A stretch of 64,000 nt of DNA, taken from Pseudomonas asplenii (lineage in GTDB: Bacteria; Pseudomonadota; Gammaproteobacteria; Pseudomonadales; Pseudomonadaceae). The notes under the pieces were generated by a model. That model did not search any database, was not told the origin of the DNA, and saw nothing but the letters and a program-made list of their open reading frames with translations. The translations under genes and the position numbers were made by a program. Shown piece by piece: positions 1 through 7,305 of the stretch (positions are counted from its first letter, which is position 1; each line of letters begins with the position of its first letter). The DNA lies in contig NZ_LT629777.1 of assembly GCF_900105475.1 (NCBI RefSeq), positions 2,356,001 through 2,420,000 of the forward strand. Reading direction: 5' to 3'.

Positions 1-480
1 AGCGTGCGGGCGACTTGTCCGCAGCACGTGCTGTTGCGTTTCGGATGGCTGCTCGATGACAGCGTCGACGGTTCGCTGGGGCGCTTCCTGGCGCGTGCCG
101 AGCGGCCCGAGGAACTGTTGCTGGCTGACGACCGCCGCGGTAATCCGACGCCGGTGGACGACGCCGCGCGCGTGATCATCTCGGTGCTCAAGCAACTCGA
201 TTGCGCGGCGCCGCTGTGGGGCACCTATCACTACGCCGGCCATGAGGCGACCACGCCTCTGGCACTGGGCCAGGCAGTTCTCGGCGAGGCTCGCAGCTAC
301 CGTTCGCTGGCGGTCGAGGCGCCGACCGCGCAGGCCCACGCGGCCCGTCCGGATGCCGCCGAAGAGCCCCAACATGCGGTGCTGGCCTGCAAGAAAATCC
401 TTCACACCTTCGGCATCAAGCCCCGCGCCTGGCGCGCCGGGCTGCCGGCTTTACTGGACAGGTTCTATCGTCATGGCTGA
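1..480 (+). CDS. Sugar-nucleotide reductase-like protein (RmlD/NAD-dependent epimerase family), C-terminal part
   Basis: The reading frame is open at the left edge of the window, so only the last 160 or so codons are present. The visible part resembles the substrate-binding half of dTDP-4-dehydrorhamnose reductase (RmlD)-like proteins. It has the pattern RRGNPTPVDDAARVI followed by GTYHYAGHEATT, which in this family marks the end of the Rossmann-type core and the region that closes over the sugar nucleotide. Its stop codon overlaps the start of the following epimerase gene by three bases (ATGGCTGA), so the two are probably translated together and may act in the same sugar-nucleotide pathway. 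The N-terminal NAD(P)-binding motif lies outside the window, so the cofactor and substrate cannot be judged. Confidence 0.75.
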   Translation, partial: SVRATCPQHVLLRFGWLLDDSVDGSLGRFLARAERPEELLLADDRRGNPTPVDDAARVIISVLKQLDCAAPLWGTYHYAGHEATTPLALGQAVLGEARSYRSLAVEAPTAQAHAARPDAAEEPQHAVLACKKILHTFGIKPRAWRAGLPALLDRFYRHG

Positions 481-1402
481 TGCCCCCATTCTGATCACCG
501 GTGGCGCCGGCTTTATCGGTTCCAACCTGGTCGAGCTGTTGCTGGCCAAGGGTTATTCGGTTCGTGTGCTGGACGACCTGTCTACCGGCAAACGCAGCAA
601 CCTGGCGCTGGACGATCCACGGGTCGAACTGATCGAAGGCGATGTGGCCGATGCCACGCTCGTCGCCCAGAGCATGATCGGCTGCCAGGCGGTGGTGCAC
701 CTGGCGGCAGTCGCTTCGGTGCAGGCCTCGGTGGACGATCCGGTGCGCACCCACCAGAGCAACTTCATCGGCACCCTGAACGTCTGCGAAGCCATGCGTC
801 AGGCCGGGGTCAAACGGGTGCTGTTCGCCTCCAGTGCCGCCGTGTACGGCAACAATGGCGAAGGTGAGTCGATCGTCGAGGACACGCCCAAGGCACCGCT
901 GACGCCTTACGCGTCGGACAAGCTGGCCAGTGAATACTATTTCGATTTCTACCGTCGCCAGCATGGCCTGGAACCGGTGATCTTCCGTTTCTTCAATGTC
1001 TTCGGACCCCGCCAGGATCCGTCCTCGCCATACTCCGGGGTCATCAGCATCTTCAGTGAGCGCGCCGAGAAGGGCTTGCCGATTACCGTGTTCGGTGATG
1101 GCGAGCAGACCCGGGATTTCATCTATGTGGGCGATCTGGTGGATGTGCTGGTGCAGGCGCTCGAAGCGCCACGCGCTGAGGAGGGTGCGATCAACGTTGG
1201 CCTGAACCGTTCGACCACTCTCAAGCAGATGCTGCAGGCGCTGTCCGAAGTGGTCGGCCCCCTGCCGCCCGTGAATTATGCGGCGGCCCGCTCTGGCGAT
1301 ATCCGTCATTCGCGAGCGAACAACCAGCGTCTGCTGGAGCGGTTTTCCTTCCCCGAACCGACGCCGATGAGCGTGGGACTGGCTCGCTTGCTAGGCCGCT
1401 GA
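473..1402 (+). CDS. NAD-dependent epimerase/dehydratase (GalE/WbpP-like)
   Basis: A 309-residue extended short-chain dehydrogenase. The N-terminus has the Rossmann motif GGAGFIGSN (about residues 9-17). The catalytic elements are the SSAAVYG stretch and YASDKLASE, giving the Y-x-x-x-K pair of this superfamily. RFFNVFGPRQDPSSPYSGV is the typical substrate loop of UDP-sugar 4-epimerases. I chose ATG 473 because the protein then begins MADAPILITGGAGFIG, the normal family start; longer readings add an arginine-rich tail. It overlaps the preceding RmlD-like gene by a few bases. A strong hairpin terminator follows 20 bp after the stop. The family reaction is NAD-dependent epimerisation or dehydration of a nucleotide sugar, probably for surface polysaccharide; the exact substrate is not readable. 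Confidence 0.88.
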   Translation: MADAPILITGGAGFIGSNLVELLLAKGYSVRVLDDLSTGKRSNLALDDPRVELIEGDVADATLVAQSMIGCQAVVHLAAVASVQASVDDPVRTHQSNFIGTLNVCEAMRQAGVKRVLFASSAAVYGNNGEGESIVEDTPKAPLTPYASDKLASEYYFDFYRRQHGLEPVIFRFFNVFGPRQDPSSPYSGVISIFSERAEKGLPITVFGDGEQTRDFIYVGDLVDVLVQALEAPRAEEGAINVGLNRSTTLKQMLQALSEVVGPLPPVNYAAARSGDIRHSRANNQRLLERFSFPEPTPMSVGLARLLGR

Positions 1403-1420
1403 GGCCAAGTGGCACACATG

Positions 1421-1450
1421 AAAAAGGCGCCTCGGGAGGCGCCTTTTTTC
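1421..1450. terminator. Bidirectional Rho-independent terminator between epimerase and oprG
   Basis: A GC-rich stem (AGGCGCCT, loop CGGG, AGGCGCCT) is flanked by AAAAA on the left and TTTTTT on the right, so it can terminate both the rightward epimerase transcript and the leftward oprG transcript. Confidence 0.85.
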
Positions 1451-1461
1451 GTGGGACTGGG

Positions 1462-2160
1462 TCAGAACTTGTAGCCCAGGCCGACCATGTAGACCATCGG
1501 GTCCACATCGACATTGACCTTGGCCCGGGTGCCGCCGGCCACGGCGTTGTTGTCGACGTAGGCGGTGGTGTCGATATCGATGTAGCGGATCTGGGCGTTG
1601 AGCATCAGTTTATCGGTCAGCATGTAGTCGGCACCGACCTGCCAGGCCACGCCCCAGGAATTCTTCGCACGGAAGTTGTCGAAGCCGGCGGCACTCGCTT
1701 CGCTGCCCACGTGTTCGTCGTAGATCCAGGTGTAGTTGATACCCGCGCCCAGGTAAGGCTGGAAGGCCGACTTGGCGTCGAGTGGGTAGTACACCAGGCT
1801 CAGTGTCGGCGGCAGGTGCTTGAGGGTACCGAGCTTGCCGTTGGCGGCGCCCAGCGCGGTGTTCTTGAGCTTCACATCATGCTCGAAGGGCGACGCCGCC
1901 AGCAGCTCGATACCGAGGTGGTCGGTGACCATGTAGGCGAAGTTCAGACCCAGTTGGGTGTCGCTGCTCATGGTGGCCTTGCCGCCCAGGTCGGCGCCGG
2001 CCAGTGGGCCGCGATCGACCTTGACGCTGGAGCTGTCGGCTTTTGGATTGACCGTGATCGCACCGGCGCGAACGATGATGTCACCGGCGTCGTGAGCGTG
2101 GGCAAGTGGTGCGGCAAAGGCGAGCGCGACGAGGGAGGCGCTGAGCAGGGACTTGTGCAT
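1462..2160 (-). CDS. oprG: OmpW-family outer-membrane protein OprG
   Basis: A 232-residue OmpW-type eight-stranded beta-barrel protein. Residues 1-22 form a signal peptide (MHKSLLSASLVALAFAAPLAHA). The mature protein has alternating aromatic and hydrophobic strands, the family pattern TLSLVYYPL.....FQPYLGAGINYT, and ends in the C-terminal phenylalanine (GLGYKF) recognised by the Bam machinery. OmpW/OprG barrels form a lateral hydrophobic channel implicated in uptake of small hydrophobic molecules and amino acids. The position next to a GalE-like epimerase and a DUF3299/MacB-type operon matches the PA4068-PA4063 neighbourhood of P. aeruginosa. In P. aeruginosa oprG expression depends on Anr, and a matching box is present upstream here. 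Confidence 0.93.
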   Translation of the reverse strand: MHKSLLSASLVALAFAAPLAHAHDAGDIIVRAGAITVNPKADSSSVKVDRGPLAGADLGGKATMSSDTQLGLNFAYMVTDHLGIELLAASPFEHDVKLKNTALGAANGKLGTLKHLPPTLSLVYYPLDAKSAFQPYLGAGINYTWIYDEHVGSEASAAGFDNFRAKNSWGVAWQVGADYMLTDKLMLNAQIRYIDIDTTAYVDNNAVAGGTRAKVNVDVDPMVYMVGLGYKF

Positions 2161-2226
2161 GGGAGGGCTCCAGAGGATGTTTCGAGTTCACTGGTGCCAA
2201 TGGTAAGCAGCGGACTGATCGGGTCC

Positions 2227-2240
2227 TTGACTCAGCTCAA
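2227..2240 (-). promoter_or_regulatory. Candidate Anr (FNR-type) box upstream of oprG
   Basis: TTGACTCAGCTCAA matches the FNR/ANR core TTGA-N6-TCAA on either strand. Its centre is about 73 bp upstream of the oprG start codon, which suits a class II activator site. No other evidence than sequence match and the known Anr dependence of oprG in P. aeruginosa. Confidence 0.55.
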
Positions 2241-2329
2241 TGAAAGGCCAATGTAGGCGGCCTTGAGGATTTTTTGTGTGCCCTCCGTGGATTTATCCGC
2301 GAAGGGGCTACCCCCTGCCGAACACTCCC

Positions 2330-2878
2330 TCAGTCTGGCAGTTCATACACGTAGATCTTCTGTGCCTCCATGCTGTACCCGGCATCCGCCAGTTCACTGC
2401 TGCTCGGCTTGACCTGCAACGTGCCCTCGATCCAGTACGGCTGATACAGCTCATCGAGCTTGACTCCCAGCTCGCTGGTCACATGCACGATCTGGTTCGA
2501 CGGCGGTGGCGGTACGTGGATGCAGGCGCCGAAATACGGTACCAGCAGGAACTCGGTAGTCCGGCCTTCCTCGCTCACTTCCAACGGCACGATGTAGCCG
2601 GGCAGACGCACATGCTGGCCATCGAGGGCCTTGACCACCGGTGCGTTGGGCAACGATTGCCTGGCCGCCGGAGCGGCCTCGGGGTCCATGTTGCCCAGTT
2701 GCGACAGGTCGTGCAGCGGACGCATGTCGGGGACTTCCGGCGGTGCGTCCGGCGGGATCATCTCCTGCCAGACCAGCTCACGGATGGTGTCCTTGGCCCA
2801 GGAGGGCTGCGCCATCAGCAACAGCAGCGCCAGCAGGACGTGGGACAATAGGGCTTTCTTCATCGCACGCAGACTCAT
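2330..2878 (-). CDS. DUF3299 periplasmic protein, last gene of Zur-type operon
   Basis: A 182-residue exported protein of the DUF3299 family, equivalent to PA4066. Residues 1-28 form a signal peptide ending PSWA. The diagnostic motif is the block ACIHVPPPPSNQIVHV, preceded by RLPGYIVPLE. The cysteine, histidine and proline cluster in it is a plausible metal or cofactor site, but no reaction is established. I place the start at ATG 2878, which overlaps the permease stop as ATGA; an alternative ATG at 2863 shortens the signal peptide by five residues. The homologous P. aeruginosa operon PA4063-PA4066 is induced under zinc starvation, so a role in zinc handling with the neighbouring ABC transporter is likely by context. 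Confidence 0.82.
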   Translation of the reverse strand: MSLRAMKKALLSHVLLALLLLMAQPSWAKDTIRELVWQEMIPPDAPPEVPDMRPLHDLSQLGNMDPEAAPAARQSLPNAPVVKALDGQHVRLPGYIVPLEVSEEGRTTEFLLVPYFGACIHVPPPPSNQIVHVTSELGVKLDELYQPYWIEGTLQVKPSSSELADAGYSMEAQKIYVYELPD

Positions 2879-4140
2879 AAACGAATGGACAGGCCGTCGG
2901 CCAGGGACTGTCGATAGGCGCGCCAGGCCGGCACGCTGCCCATCAACAGGGCGGCGACGAGGATACCGCCGAGCAGCGTCCATTCATATTCGCTCGGCCA
3001 GGACAGCGGCAGATAAAGACCGTAGTTGGACTGCACGTAGCCCTGCGCCAGGGCGATGCCCAGATACAACAGGCCAAGCCCGGCCATCACGCCGGTCAGC
3101 GCCAGGGTGAAGGCTTCCAGCACCAGCAGGTTGGCGATATGCCAAGGCCGCGCGCCGACCGAGCGCAAGATCGCCATCTCGCGACGGCGTTCGTTGAGGC
3201 TGGTGAGGATCGCTGTGAGCATGCCGATCAGACCGGTCAGCACCACGAACAGCGAGACCACGAACAAGGCCTTTTCCGCCGTGCCCATCAGGCTCCAGAG
3301 TTCCTGCAGGGCCACACCGGGAAGGATCGCCAGCATCGGTTCGCCACGGAATTCGTTGATCTCCCGTTGCAGGGCAAAGGTCGAAATCTTGCTCTTGAGG
3401 CCGAGCATGAAGGCGGTGATTGCCTGCGGCGTGAGGTCCATGTTGCGCGCCTGGTCGGCGCTGATTCGTCCGGCACCGTGGGCCGGGACGCCGTTGTGCC
3501 AGTCGATGTGGATCGCCTCCATGCCGCCGAGGCTGATGTGCAGCGTGCGGTCCACCGGCGTGCCGGTGCGCTTGAGGATACCGACCACGGTGAACGGCTT
3601 GTCGTCGTGCTTGACCAGGCTGATCGCCGCCACGCCGTGGGCCAGCACCAGCTTGTCACCCAGCTTGTAATGCAGGGCCTCGGCGACTTCGGCGCCGAGC
3701 ACCACCTCGAACGGATCGCTGGCGAAGGCACGGCCGCTGGCCAGCTCCAGGTTTTGCTGGTGGCCGTACTGGTAGTGCTCGAAGTACGACTCGTTGGTAC
3801 CCAGCACCCGGTAGCCGCGATGGGAGTCGCCGAGTGACATCGGGATCGCCCATTTCACCCGTGGGTCGTTGGCGAAGTGCTGGAAGCTGTCCCAGCGAAT
3901 GTTGTTGGTGGCATTGCCGATGCGGAACACCGAGTACAGCAGCAGGTTCACCGAACCGGAGCGGGCGCCGACGATCAGGTCGGTGCCGCTGATGGTGCTG
4001 GCGAAACTGGCACGGGCTTCGGTGCGCACCCGCTCCACCGCCAGCAGCAGACAGACCGACAGGGCAATGGCGAAGGCCGTGAGCAGGGCGGTGAAACGGC
4101 GGTTGGCCAGGCTGGCCAGGGCCAGTCGTAACAGATACAT
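2875..4140 (-). CDS. ABC transporter permease, MacB/FtsX type
   Basis: A 421-residue membrane protein with MacB/LolC topology: one transmembrane segment near residues 15-35 (LTAFAIALSVCLLL), a large periplasmic domain, then three transmembrane segments in the last 130 residues (KALFVVSLFVVLTGLIGMLT, LVLEAFTLALTGVMAGLGLL, LLGGILVAALLMGSVPA). The coupling motif RRREMAILRSVGARPW is typical of the FtsX domain. I chose ATG 4140 because it follows a GGAGG sequence and starts one base after the ATPase stop codon. Members of this class couple cytoplasmic ATP hydrolysis to mechanical work on periplasmic partners rather than moving substrate through the membrane. The likely partners are the periplasmic DUF2796 and DUF3299 proteins of the same operon. 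Confidence 0.9.
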   Translation of the reverse strand: MYLLRLALASLANRRFTALLTAFAIALSVCLLLAVERVRTEARASFASTISGTDLIVGARSGSVNLLLYSVFRIGNATNNIRWDSFQHFANDPRVKWAIPMSLGDSHRGYRVLGTNESYFEHYQYGHQQNLELASGRAFASDPFEVVLGAEVAEALHYKLGDKLVLAHGVAAISLVKHDDKPFTVVGILKRTGTPVDRTLHISLGGMEAIHIDWHNGVPAHGAGRISADQARNMDLTPQAITAFMLGLKSKISTFALQREINEFRGEPMLAILPGVALQELWSLMGTAEKALFVVSLFVVLTGLIGMLTAILTSLNERRREMAILRSVGARPWHIANLLVLEAFTLALTGVMAGLGLLYLGIALAQGYVQSNYGLYLPLSWPSEYEWTLLGGILVAALLMGSVPAWRAYRQSLADGLSIRL

Positions 4141-4141
4141 C

Positions 4142-4852
4142 TCAAACCTCCGCGGGCGCGGCCGCGCGATTGAGTTCGGCCAGGGACAGGTGCCGGTCGA
4201 ACAGCGGCGCCAGGCTCTGGTCATGGCTGACGAACAGCAGGCTGGAGCCGGCGTCGCGGCATTCGGCAAACAGCAGTTGGAGGAAGGCTTCACGGGCGTC
4301 GTAGTCGAGGGCCGAGGTCGGCTCGTCGGCGATCACCAGCTCGGGTTGCCCGATCAGTGCACGGGCAGCGGCGACCCGCTGCTGTTGGCCGATGGACAGC
4401 GAGTCGGCACGTCTCTCCAGCAGCGCCGGATCCTTGAGACCCAAATGGGCGAGCAGGGTCGCGGCAGCCTGATCGACGCTGCCATGACGCTGCATGGCGC
4501 GGCTGGCACGCAGCCTGGAGAAGTGACAGGGCAGTTCGACGTTCTCGCGCACCGAGAGAAACGGCAGCAGGTTGAACTGCTGGAAAATGTAGCCGGTGTG
4601 ATCGACGCGAAAACGATCGCGCGCACCGGCACCCAGTTCACTCAGTTCCTGGCCGAGCAGGCGAATGCTGCCACGGCTGGGTTTCTGCACGCCGCCGAGC
4701 AGGCCGAGCAGAGTGGTCTTGCCGCTGCCGCTGGGGCCCTTGAGGAACAGGGTTTCGCCGGGCTCCAGACGGAACGTCGGAATATCCAGCAACTGCGGAT
4801 GGCCGGGCCAGTTGAAGCCCAGGTCAGACAGTTCGATAAGTGCTTGGGTCAT
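4142..4852 (-). CDS. ABC transporter ATP-binding protein, MacB/LolD type
   Basis: A 236-residue stand-alone ATPase with all required motifs: Walker A GPSGSGKTTLL, Q-loop region YIFQQFNLLPFLSVRENVELP, signature LSIGQQQRVAAARAL, Walker B LVIADEPTSALD and the H-loop in LLFVSHDQ. The signature begins LSIGQ rather than the more common LSGGQ, a conservative change seen in this subfamily. It sits directly before the permease gene and would form the cytoplasmic dimer of the transporter. It corresponds to PA4064. Confidence 0.92.
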   Translation of the reverse strand: MTQALIELSDLGFNWPGHPQLLDIPTFRLEPGETLFLKGPSGSGKTTLLGLLGGVQKPSRGSIRLLGQELSELGAGARDRFRVDHTGYIFQQFNLLPFLSVRENVELPCHFSRLRASRAMQRHGSVDQAAATLLAHLGLKDPALLERRADSLSIGQQQRVAAARALIGQPELVIADEPTSALDYDAREAFLQLLFAECRDAGSSLLFVSHDQSLAPLFDRHLSLAELNRAAAPAEV

Positions 4853-4917
4853 GGAAACCGATTCACAGTGTATGGATTCTCTGGCCTTGCCGGTTGGCCT
4901 GGGATCGCCACGGGTCT

Positions 4918-5018
4918 GTAGGAGCGGTCGGCCGACGCTCGGTTGCCCGCGAAGCTCTTGGCGTTCTCAAGGGCGCATTCGCGGACAAGTCGTATCGACG
5001 CACTGCCAGCTCTTACAA
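4918..5018. repeat. REP-like inverted element inside the DUF2796-ABC operon
   Basis: The intergenic stretch between the DUF2796 and ATPase genes starts with TGTAGGAGCGGTCGGCCGA and ends with CCAGCTCTTACA, the two outward ends typical of Pseudomonas intergenic palindromes. The inner arms are diverged, so this is an old or hybrid copy. Confidence 0.5.
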
Positions 5019-5029
5019 CGGGCGTTATG

Positions 5030-5620
5030 TCAGAACTTCAGGGTAGCGGCCTTCGGTGTCGCATCAACACCCTGCTGACCGCTTGGCGAGATCAGTTGTA
5101 CCTGGATTTTCTGCGTGGCGGGGAAGGTTTTGAAGACCTGGCTCAGGTCGAGCTGCTTCAGTGCTGCCGGCGTGTTGCAGGTGAACTGATAGTGCGCGTG
5201 GATCTCGCTGTGGTTGTGATGATGTTCGTGCTCGTCGCCCTGGGCATGGTCATCATCATCGTCGTCGTGGTCGGCATCTTCCGGCGCCTGGTCGCCGAAC
5301 AGCGGGCTTTCCAGTTCCTGGTTGGCGATCACGCAGCCGGCGCCCTTGGGCAGGTTGAACAGTTCCAGCGGCTTGTCGAGCAGCGCACGCACGGCGGCGA
5401 CCTTGGCCTTGTCGGCATCGCTGGTGGCGGCATGCTCGAAGCCCACCAGGTTCATCGCCGGGCTTTGCAGTTCCAGCTCCAGGGTCTGGGCATCCAGCAC
5501 CGCGTTCAGGCGGCCCACGCCGTGTTCGTGGGCACCGAGGCTGCCGTGTTCTTTTTCATGGGCCTGGGCGGCGACCAGGGGCAGCAAGGCGAAAGGCAGG
5601 GCGAGAAGCAGGCGGCGCAT
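5030..5620 (-). CDS. DUF2796 histidine-rich periplasmic zinc-binding protein
   Basis: A 196-residue exported protein (signal peptide 1-20, MRRLLLALPFALLPLVAAQA) that starts the operon. The mature protein is unusually rich in metal ligands: the N-terminus HEKEHG...AHEHGVG, and an Asp/His tract near residues 115-140 (DADHDDDDDDHAQGDEHEHH then HNHSEIHAHY). A cysteine pair (GAGCVIAN and FTCNTP) may form a disulphide. The family is DUF2796, equivalent to PA4063 in a zinc-starvation operon of P. aeruginosa. It most likely binds zinc in the periplasm and works with the MacB-like transporter and the DUF3299 protein. A Zur-type palindrome lies 33 bp upstream of the start codon. Confidence 0.9.
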   Translation of the reverse strand: MRRLLLALPFALLPLVAAQAHEKEHGSLGAHEHGVGRLNAVLDAQTLELELQSPAMNLVGFEHAATSDADKAKVAAVRALLDKPLELFNLPKGAGCVIANQELESPLFGDQAPEDADHDDDDDDHAQGDEHEHHHNHSEIHAHYQFTCNTPAALKQLDLSQVFKTFPATQKIQVQLISPSGQQGVDATPKAATLKF

Positions 5621-5652
5621 GGGTTTCTCCGGAAACGGCGAAAGGGAATTTT

Positions 5653-5675
5653 GTTATGTGATCTTATAACGTTTC
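5653..5675 (-). promoter_or_regulatory. Candidate Zur box of the DUF2796-ABC-DUF3299 operon
   Basis: A 23-bp near-palindrome whose left arm is GTTATGTGAT and right arm TTATAACGTTTC. Against the proteobacterial Zur consensus (GAAATGTTATA-N-TATAACATTTC) I count 17 of 22 matches. It ends 32 bp before the DUF2796 start codon, where it would cover the promoter. The same region faces the divergent small gene at 5754, which could also be affected. Confidence 0.75.
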
Positions 5676-5753
5676 TGGCGGTTTCGGCCACCCGCTTGGC
5701 TATCCTGCTGACGCGTGGGAGCATGTGGCGCACAGATGATCGAGGATCGGTAC

Positions 5754-6107
5754 ATGGTGAGGATTCGGGGGACCGTCGGCGAGTGGCCGGTGGATTTGAC
5801 GCTGGAACTGGACGACAGCGAGTGGGCCCGGCTGGGCGCGCAATGGCAGGGCGTAAAACCGCCGCAGGCGACGGCCCCCACGGTGGCGAGCAAACCGGTG
5901 AGCCAGGACGACAGCCAATGGCAACTGGCCCGGGATCTGCTGCGCCAGGCTGGCCAACTGAGCGGGCCGCAATTGCTGGAGCAATTGGAAGCGCTGACCG
6001 GCAGCACGGCAGCGGGCAAGCGGCTGCTGGTGCGGCTACGTCACAGCAATGAGGTCAAGGTTGAGAGTGGCGTGGATTCGCCGCTTTACAGCTGGATGGG
6101 GGACTGA
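5754..6107 (+). CDS. Conserved hypothetical protein, small and soluble
   Basis: A 117-residue protein without a signal peptide or membrane segment. The first 20 residues (MVRIRGTVGEWPVDLTLELD) look like a beta-hairpin domain, followed by a low-complexity linker rich in Pro, Ala and Thr, and a helical C-terminal part (about 60-115: QLARDLLRQAGQLSGPQLLEQ then GKRLLVRLRHSNEV). I chose ATG 5754 because GAGG lies just upstream and the protein begins at a natural domain edge; an in-frame ATG at 5736 adds six residues. It is divergent from the Zur-type operon. I do not recognise a function; homologues sit at the same place in other pseudomonads (PA4062 neighbourhood). Confidence 0.6.
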   Translation: MVRIRGTVGEWPVDLTLELDDSEWARLGAQWQGVKPPQATAPTVASKPVSQDDSQWQLARDLLRQAGQLSGPQLLEQLEALTGSTAAGKRLLVRLRHSNEVKVESGVDSPLYSWMGD

Positions 6108-6204
6108 GCGGGCTGATTGTATGCGCGTGTTCCGTGGGCGTCGGCCCATCGAAAAGAGGATGAGAATAATCCCACCCCCGTTTGATGGCCCGAGACTTGT
6201 ACCG

Positions 6205-6226
6205 CTTCGAGTCGACTTGCTCGAAG
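6205..6226. terminator. Weak hairpin between the small gene and asparaginase
   Basis: CTTCGAG and CTCGAAG form a 7-bp stem around an 8-nt loop between the convergent genes ending at 6107 and 6244. No T-tract follows, so termination here is uncertain. Confidence 0.35.
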
Positions 6227-6243
6227 TCGCTTGAGCGCAGCGC

Positions 6244-7233
6244 TTACGCGCGCTCCCCACACAGGTCCAGCGCAAACCACTGCTCGGCTGCCTGTACGTC
6301 CAGACCTGCACCGAGCAATGCGAACAGCTTGCCCAGCGCCGCTTCGCGGGTCATGCCGCCGCCGCTGACCAGGCCGGTATCGCGCAAGCGGCTGCCGGCG
6401 GCATAGGTGTCGAAGACCACCGAACCTTCCGGGCACTGGCTGATGGCGACGATTGCCACACCGCGCTGACGGGCGGTCTGCAGCACGTCGAGCAGCGCCT
6501 GATCATCGGATGGGCCGGTGCCACTGCCGTAGCATTCCAGTACCAGACCCTGGATGCCGCTGTCGAACAGCCCGCGCAGATGCGCCGCCTGCAGGCCGGG
6601 GAATACCGGCAGTACGGCCAGGTTGACCGGTACACGTGGCTGACGGTAATCCAGCCGGTCCGGAATCGCGGTCGCCCGTTCGCCTTCGCGATGGCGCGGC
6701 AGGGTAGTGAAGGCGTCGAACGCCTCGCTGCGCAGCTTCGAGACACGGCAGCCGTGTAGCAACTGGTCATGGAAGAACAACTGCACGCCGTCCGCCAGAC
6801 CGTGTTCGAAATGCTTCAGGGCACCGATGAGGTTGTCCCAGGCGTCGCTGTCAGGTGCACCGGCGGGCAGCATGGAGCCGGTCAGCAGCACCGGTACCGG
6901 CAGGCCGAGCAGCAGGAACGACAAGGCCGCAGCGCTGTAGGCCAGGGTGTCGGTACCGTGCAGCACCAGGATGCCGTCATGGCCTTGCTGTTCGACGGCT
7001 TCGACGATGGCGTCACGCATGGCCAGCCAGTTGGCCTGTTGCATGTTGGCGCTGTCGATCAGCGGATTGAGTTCACGCAGCGACCACTTTACCTGTGGCG
7101 CATCGGCGCGTCCGGCGAGGTATTCGCGCATCCGTGCCTCGAAGCCACCGGCCGGGGCCAGGCCTGCGGCGGTTTGCAGCATGCCGATGGTGCCGCCGGT
7201 ATAGAGGACGAGAAGATTCTTGACTGCACCCAT
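6244..7233 (-). CDS. ansA: L-asparaginase (type I, cytoplasmic)
   Basis: A 329-residue asparaginase that hydrolyses asparagine to aspartate and ammonia. The first catalytic motif is YTGGTIGM (Thr15 as nucleophile candidate), the second is VLHGTDTLAYSAA with the Thr-Asp pair. There is no signal peptide, and the length fits the low-affinity cytoplasmic type I class rather than the periplasmic type II enzyme. It lies downstream of the AGCS sodium:amino-acid symporter on the same strand, separated by a terminator-like hairpin, so a shared but attenuated transcript is possible. Confidence 0.9.
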   Translation of the reverse strand: MGAVKNLLVLYTGGTIGMLQTAAGLAPAGGFEARMREYLAGRADAPQVKWSLRELNPLIDSANMQQANWLAMRDAIVEAVEQQGHDGILVLHGTDTLAYSAAALSFLLLGLPVPVLLTGSMLPAGAPDSDAWDNLIGALKHFEHGLADGVQLFFHDQLLHGCRVSKLRSEAFDAFTTLPRHREGERATAIPDRLDYRQPRVPVNLAVLPVFPGLQAAHLRGLFDSGIQGLVLECYGSGTGPSDDQALLDVLQTARQRGVAIVAISQCPEGSVVFDTYAAGSRLRDTGLVSGGGMTREAALGKLFALLGAGLDVQAAEQWFALDLCGERA

Positions 7234-7258
7234 GGGAGCATTCCGTAACGAGGAGTAG

Positions 7259-7291
7259 AAAAAAGACAGCCGCCCACGAACGGGGCGGCTG
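7259..7291 (-). terminator. Terminator/attenuator between AGCS symporter and asparaginase
   Basis: On the minus strand the stem AGCCGCCC / GGGCGGCT with a 7-nt loop is followed by GTCTTTTTT. It lies 15 bp past the symporter stop and 25 bp before the asparaginase start. Confidence 0.75.
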
Positions 7292-7305
7292 GCACAAGGA
7301 GAATA

